A DNA stretch of 64,000 nt, from the NCBI GenBank assembly GCA_032622095.1, contig CP136065.1:66205031-66269030 (forward strand), written 5' to 3'. The position numbers and the translations under genes are program-made. The DNA comes from Siphonodentalium dalli. Its lineage: Eukaryota; Mollusca; Scaphopoda; Gadilida; Siphonodentaliidae. Each line of letters begins with the position of its first letter. Position 1 is the stretch's first letter. Of the stretch, positions 12,921-24,852 are shown one piece after another. Below the pieces are notes generated by a model. That model was not told where the DNA came from and ran no database searches. It worked only from the letters and a program-made list of their open reading frames with translations.

Positions 12921-13622
12921 AATCCAGACTTTGTCACAGAAGCTCTTTATAGCAGACCATCATTGGAATTTTAGCTAGCCTTGCAAGCTGTAATCTGGCC
13001 ATCAAAACCCTCCATTAATAGGCTCATGGGTTTGAACAAATTTTGGTTTCATGCCGTTAAATCAGAGATGGCATTATAAATAATTGGTACATTTTCAATG
13101 ACAGAAAATAGTAAGATCCCACTGTTTTGATCAGGTCAGATATTAACTTTTAAAAAGCAAGTTTTAACAGGATTTGTATTTTTTTCAGCCAAGCAAAAAC
13201 TTGCTCAATCATGATCTATTGTGATCGTTTTCGACGTATTTGATAATATGGTGGATTTTTGCAATGTCTGTGTGATGCGAGATATGATGATTTCAAGTAT
13301 TTTAAATTTTCTTCTGCCTGATAATTGAACAATTTGCACAGGAAGAATTATTTGGTGTATAATCTGACCCACGAAAAAAGACTCTAAACCATTATTTGAG
13401 ATAAGGTAATTTCAGAGTTCTTCAATTTTGGGTGATGTTTAAGTTGTTATATATCAAGAAATTATATTTACAAATTGTAATGTTATTATGGCCCTTCCAA
13501 ACGGCGTTTGTCACGAGATATGCATGGCAACTGTGTTTTCTACAGTGATGGCATTTTCTGCAGTAACTTGTATGTTTGTGTTGAACTCATGGTTTCTTTG
13601 TTATTTGCGTATTTTTGTTTAA

Positions 13623-14013
13623 CCCTTTACCCAACAAACCGGCCAAAACCGGCCAAATAAAGCTTCAACAGCCTAAAATATCTTCGGTCTGTCTCAATAG
13701 AACCATACAAATATGGATATCATTGGAACCGGCTCCTTGACCACATTGTGATAGTTACAGTTATGCCCTGTGCCAATGCATTCTCTTATATATGCGAGTC
13801 GACCATAGGTCGCCTCGCATATATAAGAGAATGCATTGGCCTAAACAAATCTTTTTTTAACACTTTTTACCATTTTTTCTTACATTCTTTAACAATTTTA
13901 TAATTTTTAATGTGTTAAGCCAATGCATTCTCTTATATATGCGAGGCGACCTATGGTCGACTCGCATATATAAGAGAATGCATTGGCACAGGGCCCTTCT
14001 GTTGGGTAAAGGG
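13623..14013. mobile_element. piggyBac-type MITE, CCCTTTACCC family, copy A
   Basis: TTAA at 13619-13622 and 14014-14017. Ends CCCTTTACCCAACA and TGTTGGGTAAAGGG. Contains two large facing hairpins of the GCCAATGCATTCTCTTATAT module separated by a T-rich spacer. Copy B, in the opposite orientation, is at 14535-14895. Confidence 0.85.
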
Positions 14014-14534
14014 TTAAAATGACTGCATGGGGAAGCGATGCATAATCACAATCCAAAACTAACCTAGACCGAAAACTGCTGCGCTTCCAGTATTTTTGTT
14101 CTAAACTATCATTGCAAACGGCGGAATTTACTGAACAACTGCAAACAAAAACTTGTGGTACACGCGATACGCCGCGTGCAAGCACTCATTGCTAATTTGA
14201 CGAATTGTGTGGCATGCCGCGCCGCAAACGATGTGTGGAAGGGCCTTTATGTGATTGAGTCATGGATAAATAATTGTGTAAACAACGGTTGTGCATTATA
14301 AATTACTTGATGTGTTGAGTCCCAGTCACACTTTTAATATTCGGATCAGATCTTGTCAGTCCATTGATAACTGGATACTCGGTGATGGGTAACTTAATGA
14401 TTCCCATTCATTCATTTGTAGGGAAGGTCAGCTAATAACTTCCACAAACGCTCTAAGGCTGGTTTGCTGAACTTATTATCTACACTGAATCCTGTTCCAT
14501 GATTGGTCAACTTCAAATTGGATCATGCATTTAA

Positions 14535-14895
14535 CCCTTTACCCAACAGAACGGCCCTGTGCCAATGCATTCTCTTATATATAAGAGAATGCATTGGCTT
14601 AACACATTAAAAATTATAAAATTGTTAAAGAATGTAAGAAAAAATGGTAAAAAGTGTTAAAAAAAGATTTTTTTTAGGCCAATGCATTCTCTTATATATG
14701 CGAGGCGACCTATGGTCGACTCGAATATATAAGAGAATGCATTGGCACAGGGCATAACTGTAACTATCACAATGTGGTCAAGGAGCCGGTTCCAATGATA
14801 TCCATATTTGTATGGTTCTATTGAGACAGACCGAAGATATTTTAGGCTGTTGAAGCTTTATTTGGCCGGTTTTGGCCGGTTTGTTGGGTAAAGGG
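14535..14895. mobile_element. piggyBac-type MITE, CCCTTTACCC family, copy B (inverted)
   Basis: TTAA at 14531-14534 and 14896-14899. Sequence is the reverse complement of copy A except for a ~30-bp deletion that removes one hairpin loop. Together A and B form an inverted repeat with a ~520-bp spacer. Confidence 0.85.
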
Positions 14896-15359
14896 TTAAA
14901 TCCCGCCCAATAAAACACACCATAAAATGAATCAACGTTATGTCTTGGTGACCTGGATAAGAGCTCTTTCCATCAATGTATCACATTATTATAATCAATA
15001 AATTTGAAAAATGATCAAGGAAATATGGGTTGATACAAAAATCGGACTTGGCTCTGAAAGGGTTAAAGGTGGTAAATAGAATAACTGGGGATGTTTTTTA
15101 AGTGCGCGTCCATAGACTAATCAATTGATAATTCATAGGTAGAATATTGGGCTAACTTACAGTGATGCATGGTATAATATCTGCAGAATGATTTCAGGGA
15201 AGAAAAATCAGCTGAGTTACAGAAATTAATAAAGCAAAATCTAAATGAATATAAGATAGTCTGTTGTGCCTGAAATTTCCAAATAAACGTGTCAAGCATG
15301 GAATTTCCAACTGTTGAATATTTCAACTAATGTTGGGGGAGTGGTGAGACACACTCACA

Positions 15360-15800
15360 CCCCTATGTACTTTCAGGAGACCATGGGTGACTTTGGGAGA
15401 TCCTGAGTCACTTTATGCATGGTTAGGAGATCATGGGTGACTTTATGCATGGTTGGGGGCAATCTCTCCCAGAGCGCACCAGTCATACTTCCTTTCTGAG
15501 ACGAGTCATCAAGGGAGGTAAACCCTGCATGGAGCTTGGGTTGGGGGATCCTCTGTGACCGTATGTACATTCGTGAGAATCTAAGTGACTTTGGGAGATC
15601 CTGAGTCACTTTATGCATGATTAGGAGATCATGGGTGACTTTATGCATAGTTGGGGGAATCCTCTGTGACCGTATGTACATTTGGGAGATCCTGGGTCAC
15701 TTTATGTATGGTTAGGAGATCATGGGTGACTTTATGCATGGTTGGGGACCCTGGGTGACAGTATGTACATTTGGGAGATCCTGGGTCACCTTATGCACAA
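15360..15800. repeat. ~90-bp tandem repeat, about four copies
   Basis: TTGGGAGATCCTG(A/G)GTCACT, GGAGATCATGGGTGACTTTA and CTCTGTGACCGTATGTACAT recur with starts near 15395, 15593, 15684 and 15773. An unrelated ~100-bp insert containing AAGGGAGGTAAACCCTGCAT separates the first and second units. Confidence 0.8.
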
Positions 15801-16458
15801 ATCCAAGCACCAATGACCAATTTACAGTCGGTCAAAAGCTCTTCAGAGCTTGTGTTTGTATAATGTTTTTACCTCCAACTTTCAAACAAAATATATCTTA
15901 TCTTATCGTATCTTCAGTTGTAGTACATGTATGTTTCACATGAAATGACTGGGACTGGGACTTCATTTTGTTAATTAATAATAATGGGTTTTTTTTTCGG
16001 TGCTTTATATGGGAATTGCATAAATTTTCATTCATATCTCAAATTCCAAAGATTTTAATCCTTTGTGTATATGCTAGTTATGTAATATTGTTGAATTGTC
16101 CATGATTTATGATATGTATTAGCAGGGTTATCTGGTGATGTCCAGGTTGAAAATTAAAGGGACCAAAGGAGTTTGAAGTGGGTTCATGCGAAATAACATA
16201 AAGAGTCTGTAAAACAACTATCAACAACAAAAACATGAACAAATATATTGACTTTGTTATTATTTTCAATATTCTGATTTTGCATGTCAAGAAGACCCAT
16301 TGTTATGTAAACATTACTGTGACAGTAGAATTACTGATAAAAGTCCATTAGTCCAACAATATACCAAAGTTTAATCAAACATTGATAGTAAATATTGGAA
16401 AAGGTCAAAACATTGAAAAATGTCTAGAAATCATATTCAGCCTAAATGTTTTGAACTA

Positions 16459-16671
16459 CAGTAATGCCCTAATTAATCGACTCCATAACCACAGCAGAAT
16501 TATGGGTAATTTTTCAGGATTTAGTCGGAAATATGTCTTGTTACCATTCATCGGAAAGCTCTCACCGAGAGCTTTCCGATGAATGGCAACAAGCCATATT
16601 TCCAACTAAATCCTGAAAAATTACCCATAATTCTGCTGTGGTTTTGAAGTCGATTAATTAGGGCATTACTG
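16459..16671. mobile_element. Tc1/mariner-type MITE, copy 3 (213 bp)
   Basis: TA at 16457-16458 and 16672-16673. Ends CAGTAATGCCCTAATTAATC and GATTAATTAGGGCATTACTG; near-complete hairpin. This is the best-preserved copy in the window. Confidence 0.9.
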
Positions 16672-17468
16672 TAACTACATGATCAATGTTTGTTGACAAA
16701 TCACTGTCACAGTTTTGTTTCATAACAATGGCTTCAACATGCGAAATTTCGTTATTTGAGAACTTTCAATAATTAATATGAGGACAATGATTATCTATTT
16801 CTCGTCTTCTTAGTGGTGGTGTTGTTACAGACTTTTTGCACATTTACCCATTTTGAGTGCCTTGGGTCCCTTTAAACAATGTTTTGAAATGTTTTCTGTC
16901 AGTTACAAATATAAACATACAAATTTGACCTACTACGTCTTTATTCTACATCAATGCCAAATAATACTGGCTCCCAAAGATACTCGCTTGGTGACTGGAA
17001 AGTTATTGAAATTCCGTCGATCAAATAATAAATATCATCTTGTATGAGTGCCACTATACATGTATTCTGGACTCAGAGTGGCTATACATGTACGTTATCA
17101 AAACAGCACCCGACATAGATTCAGCAACTGACATTTTTACACCTCAAAACTCCTTGATATTATGGACAAAACAGTCCTCGAATTCAAAAGTGTTAATAAG
17201 ACCTAAATTAAAGATAGAAATTGGTTCACTTCAGAATTGAGAACGATGATCCAGAAAGGAGATAGACTGCGGAACATTTCCCTCTAAAGTCAAAAAGGTC
17301 CATGCATGATTTGGCAAAATTAAATGAGTGCGATATACTGTTAATAACATGAAAAAATTGTCCAGAGCCCGCTATGAAGAAACACTGCAATAAACTGTTC
17401 CGAGTCAAAATATTTTTGGCACTCCCTAAAGGAAATTATGCAAACCATGCAAGCACAAAGACAATACC

Positions 17469-18837
17469 GGTCCTACTAAACAACGAACACAAACGAACAT
17501 AAACGAACACAGGTCTAAAAAGCGGAATAGAAGGGTGAAATTTGGTTTGTGTGTGCGTGTGGGTCCATTATATGTGTATGTGGTGTTATTTCCAACTTTG
17601 ATGACTTATTTTTCGAGTTATAAGCATTATTTGAATGCAAAGCTACTAAACAACGAACACAAACGAACATGAGATTAGCCGTATTGCAAAGGTGTTAATA
17701 AAGGTGTTAACATTTAAATTGTCTGTAAACTCAGTAAAAAGTTAATTATATTATTAAAGGCACGAGAGACCTTAGTTGTCGAAAATATTCATATTTGTTC
17801 CAATCACCGTAAACAGAAAAACACTAAAACGCATACAGTTTCGTTCATCGTGTAAACAGCATGCTATCATAAAGACCTACTATATTTTACCTAAGCAAGA
17901 GCCTGATTGTGTTACAGCAGACAGCACAGTATACGTGTTACTGGCTAATCACACACAAATGATATAAACGCTCTTTATTAGTTCCATATCAGGAATTCAG
18001 CAACAAAGAACGCTCTTTATGTTTACCATCATAATATAAACAAACACCAGGAAAGTAACTTTTTATGCTTTTGTTTATACAATGGTCAAACATATGACAA
18101 TAACATACTGTTTATGCGATATTTCTTATTTGAATACGGACAATGTCTGTCTAAGACTGTCTACATTTTCTTTTTGTGTCGGTTTTTGACCGTTGGAAAT
18201 ATTTTCACAGCATATATACCCACTGTCAAGGACTCCCACACCTTTAATGCTTTCATAATCGTTATTTGTCCATTTCTGATTTGTTGAAATTTGTTTTCTA
18301 GCATTGAAAACAATCGTCTTTCCATAAATGTAAGGTATCGTCTGTTGTCACAAATATTTGTCAATTATGTCTGTCTGTATTTCGTCATAAATGATTTTGT
18401 TTTCTATTGTTTCCAAGCCGCTCTCGCTATTGAATACTTTCCCATCTTATTGACTCAAATGTTTTGTTAGCTATGCATTAAAACGCCGACCTCTGATGTT
18501 TCCCCGTGTTTTTATTGCCATCAGTGATAAAATTGACAATCATCTTGCAGTAAAAACAAGGAGACAGAGTAAGCCGTAGTTAATTAACACCTGCATGGTA
18601 TCCTCTGCACTGCCGCTAATCTTATGTTCGTTTGTGTTCGTTGTTTAGTAGTTTTGTATTAAAATAATGCTAATAACTAAAAAACATAAGTCATCAAAGT
18701 TGGAAATAACACCACATACACATAGAATGGACCCACGCGCACCCACAAACCAAATTTCACCCTTCTACTCCGCTTTTTGGACCTGTGTTCGTTTATGTTC
18801 GTTTGTGTTCGTTTGTGTTCGTTGTTTAGTAGGACCC
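17469..18837. mobile_element. MULE-type nonautonomous element inside the LINE
   Basis: Both sides carry GACAATACC (17460-17468 and 18838-18846), a 9-bp target duplication. Ends start GGTCCTACTAAACAACGAAC and close with the inverted GTTCGTTGTTTAGTAGGACC. The inverted arms are ~215 bp (to about 17690 and from about 18620), carrying CAACGAACACAAACGAACA runs. No transposase frame in the ~930-bp centre. Nine-bp duplications and long inverted repeats are characteristic of Mutator-like elements. Confidence 0.8.
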
Positions 18838-19123
18838 GACAATACCCCCTATTATCGATGACAGTGGCAACTTAATTATTATTTGACGACCACACCATTG
18901 ACACCAAAGCATCCATGCTCAATTATTGTTTGTTCATCTCTAACTCAGACATCGACGAGTCGTCATGTGGTCTATACCAATATTCACTCAGAAATGTGAC
19001 AGTGCAGTAACAAACATTGATTTAACAACTGAAGACATCATTTCTGCCATTCAAAAGTTGAAACCTATAGTGAGGTATCTGGCCACGGTGAAATTAACGT
19101 TCAAATGATACAAATCACAAGCC

Positions 19124-19627
19124 TAGATCATGCCATGAATCTCTACTCGCTAACCTCCTTAGATATCATATTCCACCAGTACAAAACCATGGAACTTTTT
19201 TAAGTTTTGGCATGGAGCCTTATAAAGTGGAAAAACTAATGCAGGAAAAATATTTCTTAGTTATTATCTGTTCCTTAATAATATACTTCACTGTAGTTGA
19301 AGGTCCCAACTCAAAATTTCACGATTTAAGTGAATTTGTGAGCGATTTTGATTTGAGTCGCTTACAATTATGGAATTTCTCCTCGGTTATTAATTGGATG
19401 TTTATTGCGATATCGGCTCACAAAAGTCGGCGAAAAGCATGCAATTTTTAGTTAACTACAGTGAAGTACATTATTAAGGAACAATTAACAACTAAGAAAT
19501 ATATGACCCACCTTTTTTCGACTTTATAAGGTTCCCTATCAATACTTCAAAAAGATCCAAGGTTTTGTACTGGTGGATTATGATCTCTACTGGCGTTAGC
19601 CGGAGTAGAGATTCATGTCATGATCTA
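19124..19627. mobile_element. 504-bp MULE-type MITE inside the LINE
   Basis: ATCACAAGCC occurs at 19114-19123 and 19628-19637, a 10-bp target duplication that restores the RT frame when one copy is removed. Ends TAGATCATGCCATGAATCTC and inverted GAGATTCATGTCATGATCTA. The arms pair, with mismatches, for much of the element (CACCAGTACAAAACC, TTCCTTAATAATxTACTTCA). No coding capacity. Confidence 0.85.
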
Positions 19628-19829
19628 ATCACAAGCCCAGCTATCACCACCCCATTAAAGCCCTTTTAAAGAAATCTCCATAGCTCTGCATTTTCCAACA
19701 CAGTGGAAGCAGGCAAAATTAATGCTATCCCTATCCACAAGAAAAATGACAAATCAAGCTGCAAAAACTACCGCCCAATATCCTTGCTCCCGTGCCTCAG
19801 CAAGATCCTTGAGAAAATTGTCTGAAATA

Positions 19830-20070
19830 TTTAGCGGCCCATTTCTATATGCCCATTTTTTGTTTAAAACGACGTATTATGTCATTGGTCTGTCCGTCCG
19901 TTCGCTTTTTTCGTTTCCGGATAATAACTTGAGTAAGTCGGAAATGAATGGAATGACATTTGGTATGTGAATTTACTTGCCCAAAAATACAGGTCAAGTT
20001 CGAATTTTCACCTGAGTTATGGCCCATTGTTGAAATTACCACGGGCGTATTTTGCCACGCCATAGCGTTG
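19830..20070. mobile_element. Third insertion in the LINE: ACAGGTCAAGTTCGAAT-type repeat
   Basis: The RT reading stops after LEKI and resumes near 20080. The intervening DNA carries TTTCCGGATAATAACTTGAG, TTTGGTATGTGAATTTAC, ACAGGTCAAGTTCGAAT and GAGTTATGGCCC. The same blocks occur at 20680-21010 and 59640-59930. Exact ends not resolved. Confidence 0.6.
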
Positions 20071-20545
20071 CTCTTGTTCAGATAATATTTTATTTCAATA
20101 TCAATCAGGATGTGCTCCAGGGCATAGCACAACTGTCCAGTTACTCGAGATATACCACACCCTGTGTCAGTCCCTCGATGAAAAGTTAAATACGTCGGCA
20201 ATATTTTACTATATTTCCAAAGCAATTGAGAGAGTCTGGCAGAGTTGTGTTCGTATTCAAACTGGAAGAATACGGAGTAGCCGCAAACATCCACAATTGG
20301 CTCAACAGCTATCTCTCCAACAGATGAAAACGTGTTCTAGTTCATGGGTGTCTAATTTTCCGATTACCACAGTAATCCGACAGGGGTTCCACATTACTAT
20401 ATCATTGGTCCTTTATTATTTATGACAAATATCAATGACCTGGCATAAACCATACATTCCTTTACAAGTATGTACGCAGATGATACATGTTTTTTCACTG
20501 TCCATCCATCACTCTATGACATTTCGCTGGAACTTTTATGAAGAT

Positions 20546-21030
20546 ATATGAAGATATTGTATGTTGTTGGTCGAAACAATGGTTTGTTACATTCGTCACT
20601 CGCTCACTCGGATGTCTCTCTGTTCCCCGGATATCTGGGGGGGGGGGCTATTAAAATAGCGGGTGTCCGTCGGGGCGTGCGGAAATTTTCCGGATGAGAA
20701 CTTTATTTTGGGCTATCGAATCGACACCAAATTTGGTATGTAAGTTTATCAGCTCAAAACACAGGTCAAGTTCGAATATGGGAGCGGTCCGCCAATTTTT
20801 GCCAGAGTTATGGCCCCCTTTTCAACTTAGAATATGTCCGTTTAGAAAGTTTCCGGATGATAACTTTATGTTGGGTTATCGGATCGAAACCAAAATTGGT
20901 ATAATGCGAGTTTACTATGAGCTCAAAATACAGGTCAAATTCGAATATGGATTCGGTCTGCCCATTTCTGCCGGAGTTATGGCCCCCTTTCCACTTAGAA
21001 TTTTGTCGTTTTGAGGTTTCACTAAAATCC
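20546..21030. repeat. TTTCCGGATGATAACTTTAT repeat, two diverged copies
   Basis: Blocks TTTCCGGATGA(G/T)AACTTTAT, CAAATTTGGTATGTAAGTTT, ACAGGTCAA(G/A)TTCGAATATGG and GAGTTATGGCCCCCTTT occur at about 20688-20830 and 20860-20995. An interspersed repeat also seen at 19830 and 59640. Confidence 0.7.
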
Positions 21031-21036
21031 GACCGC

Positions 21037-21565
21037 CCGTCCCGAGGGGTCCGATCGAGATGGTTCGGGCACTATCGTACATAATAGACCTGTATGTACC
21101 AAAGTTCCAAACTCCAAGTCGATATATCAACGGAAAACGCAAGTTGTTAACCCCTAAATTGCGGCCGATTCCGTCATGCAGGTACGCAAAATAAAAAAAA
21201 CAGGCACCGACCGAACCTCTCCTAGCCGTCTGACCACGGAGAGGGAATCAATAGCATGCAGCGAATACCATTCTGGCCGATCGGACAAGTTGCTAGCGAA
21301 GTGAACATATTAACCCATACACTGCGGTCGAATTCGCTATATACATGTTAAACACCCGCGACCGTACCGCTACCAGGGGACCGAGCGAGATGGGGCATGT
21401 ATTATCGTGCAGAATATACCTGTATGTACCTAAAAGTTCCAATCTCCAAGTCGATATCTCAAGCGGAAACGGCACTGTTAGCTCCTGACTTGCGGCCGGT
21501 TCCACCAGGTACGCAAAATAAAAAAAAGGCATGCACCGACCGCACCTCTATACCAACAGTCCGAC
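21037..21565. repeat. Two-copy ~345-bp direct repeat
   Basis: GACCTGTATGTACC, CTCCAAGTCGATAT, TTGCGGCCG(A/G)TTCC and CAGGTACGCAAAATAAAAAA occur in the same order from about 21038 and 21383. Confidence 0.7.
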
Positions 21566-21590
21566 CACGGAGGTGATATTATATATTATA

Positions 21591-22749
21591 CTAGCAGGTT
21601 AGTATACTAAGTATACTATAAGCCACTGGCGTGCTTGGTCAGAAACATGACAATGTTTTATGTTTTGTTTGGGTTTTTCAATGAGTTAATATTGGGTTTT
21701 TCAATATTTTACCCGATTTGACCTTGAATTGATAATTTTCAAGGTCAAGGTCATGTCGGGGTCACAATATATAATTTGTGGGTACCCGTTTGAAGGTTAA
21801 GACTGACCCGATGAAAACTTCCCCCGTTCCTAGGAACGACAGACATAATAATGTTTCACACAATGCGACGTCGACGATCCCCGTGTGTTTTTACACTGGT
21901 ATACGAAGTTTGAGCTCACCTAGGGCGGACAAACTTACCCGATCCGCGTTCTTATGAACACAACACGCTCCGCGTTCTTAGGAACACAACACGCTCATGT
22001 CTATACACGCCCAGACCCAGAAGAGGTATGATTTAACCTGTCCGTGGCCATTGAGCAGCCCCTGACAGAGGTTGTCCACCCTTACGAGATGGTCAATAGT
22101 CCCCGCAAAGTTAATCCCGTCGTGAACCCCATCCTCGCAAAGAGCGGACAGTCAAAATTAATCCCGTCGTGAACCCGATCACCAACGCGACGTAATTTTG
22201 TTTGGTATCATGTGTTGCATTCTAAAAATAGGAAAGCACTTGTTCCCGTATATCTCTCTGCATAATACATTTCGAGCGATAACGTTGCGTTTGCGTAAAT
22301 TGTGAGTGTTGGTTTGTAACCGGGATTTCTGAGAAGCATTATGCCTATATCCACACTAACTACCCCCCCCCCTAAGCCCTGACCTAATAACAATGATGTT
22401 GTAAGAGTAATATGGCATCCAATAAATCTCCCCGCATAGGAAACCACTCAATGTCCCCGTATATCTCTGCAGATGCTAATAACGTTGAATGGTAAACAGA
22501 CGCTCTTTATAGCGATGCGTCAAAAACAAACGCTCATTAAATTATGACTTGATTAACCACCGCGGTGCCGATTGCGGTGATTTGGGAAGGGAGAAACGGT
22601 GCTCTGAGCTTCTCCAAAACGCGACAACTACGGTGTTCGTGCGGTTTTACACTTATATACGAAATTTGAGCTCGATGGGTGCAGTCGTTTTCGATTCTAT
22701 AAAGTACACACACATATATATATACGGAAGTCTCAAATTATATAGTAGA
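21591..22749 (-). mobile_element. Helitron-like nonautonomous element, array 1 unit 1
   Basis: Read on the minus strand it starts TCTACTATATAATTTGAGAC and ends ...CTAACCTGCTAG followed by T. The 3' hairpin seen in units 2-4 is disrupted here by a TATACTAAGTATACTATA insertion. The TC start, CTAG end and A|T flank fit the Helitron rule. No Rep/helicase frame. Confidence 0.55.
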
Positions 22750-23619
22750 CTAGCAGGTTAGCCCGCCACTGGCGGCATTCGTCTCATGGCTTTGTTTCAG
22801 AAACATGACATTTTATAAATTTAACCAAATTTCCAAGTCGATAGCTCCACCCGTTTCCGAGATCTGGTCTGCGCATGCGCGAAGCTTGCGTCGCACGGGC
22901 TCGGCGACCCGATACAATTCGTACCCGGGGCAAGATACATTTACATACCAAATTTCAAGTCGATAGCTCCACCCGTTTCCGAGATCTCGTCTGCGCATGC
23001 GCGAAGCTGGCGTCGCACGGGCTCGGCGACCCGATAAAATTTGTATCCGGGGCAAGATACATTCAGATAGCAAATTTCAAGTCGATAGCTCCACCCGTTT
23101 CCGAGATAACGCATTCTTTGTTTTTCATTGAGTTAATTCATGGTACCCGTCCTCCCCGTCCTAAACTTCAGAGCGGACAGTCAATTAATCCCGTCGTGAA
23201 CTCCCTCTGGATAATATTTCGAGCTCTTAGATCAATTCTGCCTTTTTAGTCGAGATAATTGCATATCGTCCGCATCCGTATTTCGGACGCATGGGGTCAG
23301 TCGTTTAGCCACGTCCATTAGGACGCATGGGGTCAGTCGTTTAGCCACGTCCATTGCAATAAAGAGCGTTAATTGTTAACACCTCCGTATAAGGTCAATA
23401 TAAAGATCGTTGATGTCTTAACCACCGCAGTGCCGTTTTTTGTGACTGAGATTGGAGAACGGGTGCTCTGAGCTTCTCCGAAACGCGACCACGGTGGTGT
23501 CGATGGGATTTTACACTTACATAGGAAGTTTGAGCTCAATCTGTACACGCGTTTTCGATTATATGAAGTACCCACACACATATATATATATATATATATA
23601 TACATATATACGGAAGTCT

Positions 23620-23674
<55 letters not shown>
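22750..23674 (-). mobile_element. Helitron-like nonautonomous element, array 1 unit 2 (925 bp)
   Basis: On the minus strand: TCTATATATA... at the 5' end, then a GAGACTTCCG block, a region with the 122-bp core repeat (two full copies from 22835), and a 3' end of hairpin CCGCCAGTGGCGG, nine bases, CTAG, T. It abuts units 1 and 3 with no spacer. The (TA)n tract at 23620-23672 is its 5' end. Confidence 0.6.
23575..23672. repeat. (TA)n microsatellites
   Basis: Two TA dinucleotide tracts separated by CATATATACGGAAGTCTCAA. A further long (TA)n lies at 25425-25500. Tract length in an assembly is unreliable. Confidence 0.9.
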
Positions 23675-23675
<1 letters not shown>

Positions 23676-24852
23676 TAGCAGGTTAGCCCGCCACTGGCGG
23701 CATTCGTCTCATGGCTTTGTTTCAGAAACATGACATTTTTATAAATTTAACCAAATTTCAAGTCGATAGCTCCTCCCGTTTCCGATATCTGGTCTGCGCA
23801 TGCGCGAAGCTTGCGACGCACGGGCTCGGCGACCAGATAAAATTCGTACCCGGGGCAAGATACATTCACATACCAAATTTCAAGTCGATAGCTCCACCCG
23901 TTTCCGAGATCTCGTCTGCGCATGCGCGAAGCTGGCGTCGCACGGGCTCGGCGACCCGATCAAATTTGTATCCGGGGCAAGATACATTCAGATAGCAAAT
24001 TTCAAGTCGATAGCTCCACCCGTTTCCGAGATAACGCATTTCACATAGCAAATTTCAAGTCGATAGCTCCACCCGTTTCCGAGATCTCGTCTGCGCACGC
24101 GCTGCACGGGCGTCGTACGGGCCCGGCAACCCGATAAAATTCGTACCCGGGGCAAGATACATTCACATACCAAATTTCAAGTCGATAGCTCCTCCCGTTT
24201 CCGATATCTGGTCTGCGCATGCGCGAAGCTGTCGTCGCACGGGCTCGGCGACCCGATAAAATTCGTACCCGGGGCAAGATACATTCACATACCAAATTTC
24301 AAGTCGATAGCTCCACCCGTTTCCGAGATAACGCATTCTTTGTTTTTTCAATGAGTTAATTCATGGTACCCGTCCTCCCCGTCCTAAACTTCAGAGCGGA
24401 CAGTCAATTAATCCCGTCGTGAAATCCCTCTGGATAATATTTCGAGCTCTTAGATCAATTCTGCCTTTTTAGTCGAGATAATTGCATATCGTCCGCATCC
24501 GTATTTCGGACGCATGGGGTCAGTCGTTTAGCCACGTCCATTAGGACGCATGGGGTCAGTCGTTTAGCCACGTCCATTGCAATAAAGAGCGTTGATTGTT
24601 AACACCTCCGTATAAGGTCAATATAAAGATCGTTGATGTCTTAACCACCGCAGTGCCGTTTTTTTGTGACTGAGATTGGAGAACGGGTGCTCTGAGCTTC
24701 TCCGAAACGCGACCACGGCGGTGTCGATGGGATTTTACACTTACGTAGGAAGTTTGAGCTCAATCTGTACACGCGTTTTCGATTCTATGAAGTACCCACA
24801 CACATATATATATATATACATATACACGGAAGTCTCAAAATATATATATAGA
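23675..24852 (-). mobile_element. Helitron-like nonautonomous element, array 1 unit 3 (1178 bp)
   Basis: Nearly identical to unit 2 outside the core, but the 122-bp core repeat is expanded (starts at 23760, 23882, 24004, 24057, 24179, 24301; the 24004 copy is truncated). Minus-strand 5' end TCTATATATATATTTTGAGA; 3' end hairpin CCGCCAGTGGCGG, nine bases, CTAG, T. The GGACGCATGGGGTCAGTCGT block is duplicated in both units. Confidence 0.65.

Larger units (their letters stand above)
16960..20545 (+). pseudogene. Decayed LINE (endonuclease-RT region), split by three insertions
   Basis: A frameshifted non-LTR retrotransposon coding region can be followed across gaps. About 17080-17460 gives the linker typical between endonuclease and RT (DSATDIF, WFTSELRTMIQK-like, DRLRNIS, SLKEIM). 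Near 18840-19110 it continues with IPPIIDDSGN and EDIISAIQKLKP. Near 19690-19828 it gives INAIPIHKKND and NYRPISLLPCLSKILEKI (RT fingers). About 20080-20530 gives QSGxxPGHSTTVQLLE, a degraded motif-A block, IIGPLLF and SMYADDTCFFTV (the YxDD catalytic motif). Many stops and frameshifts make it a fossil. Insertions: 17469-18837, 19124-19627 and about 19830-20070. No 3' end was found past about 20545, where another repeat begins. The clade is not determined. Confidence 0.8.

Noticed and set aside
19845-20294. 149-codon minus-strand frame
   Set aside because: Lies across the junction of the inserted repeat and the plus-strand LINE fossil; no domain.
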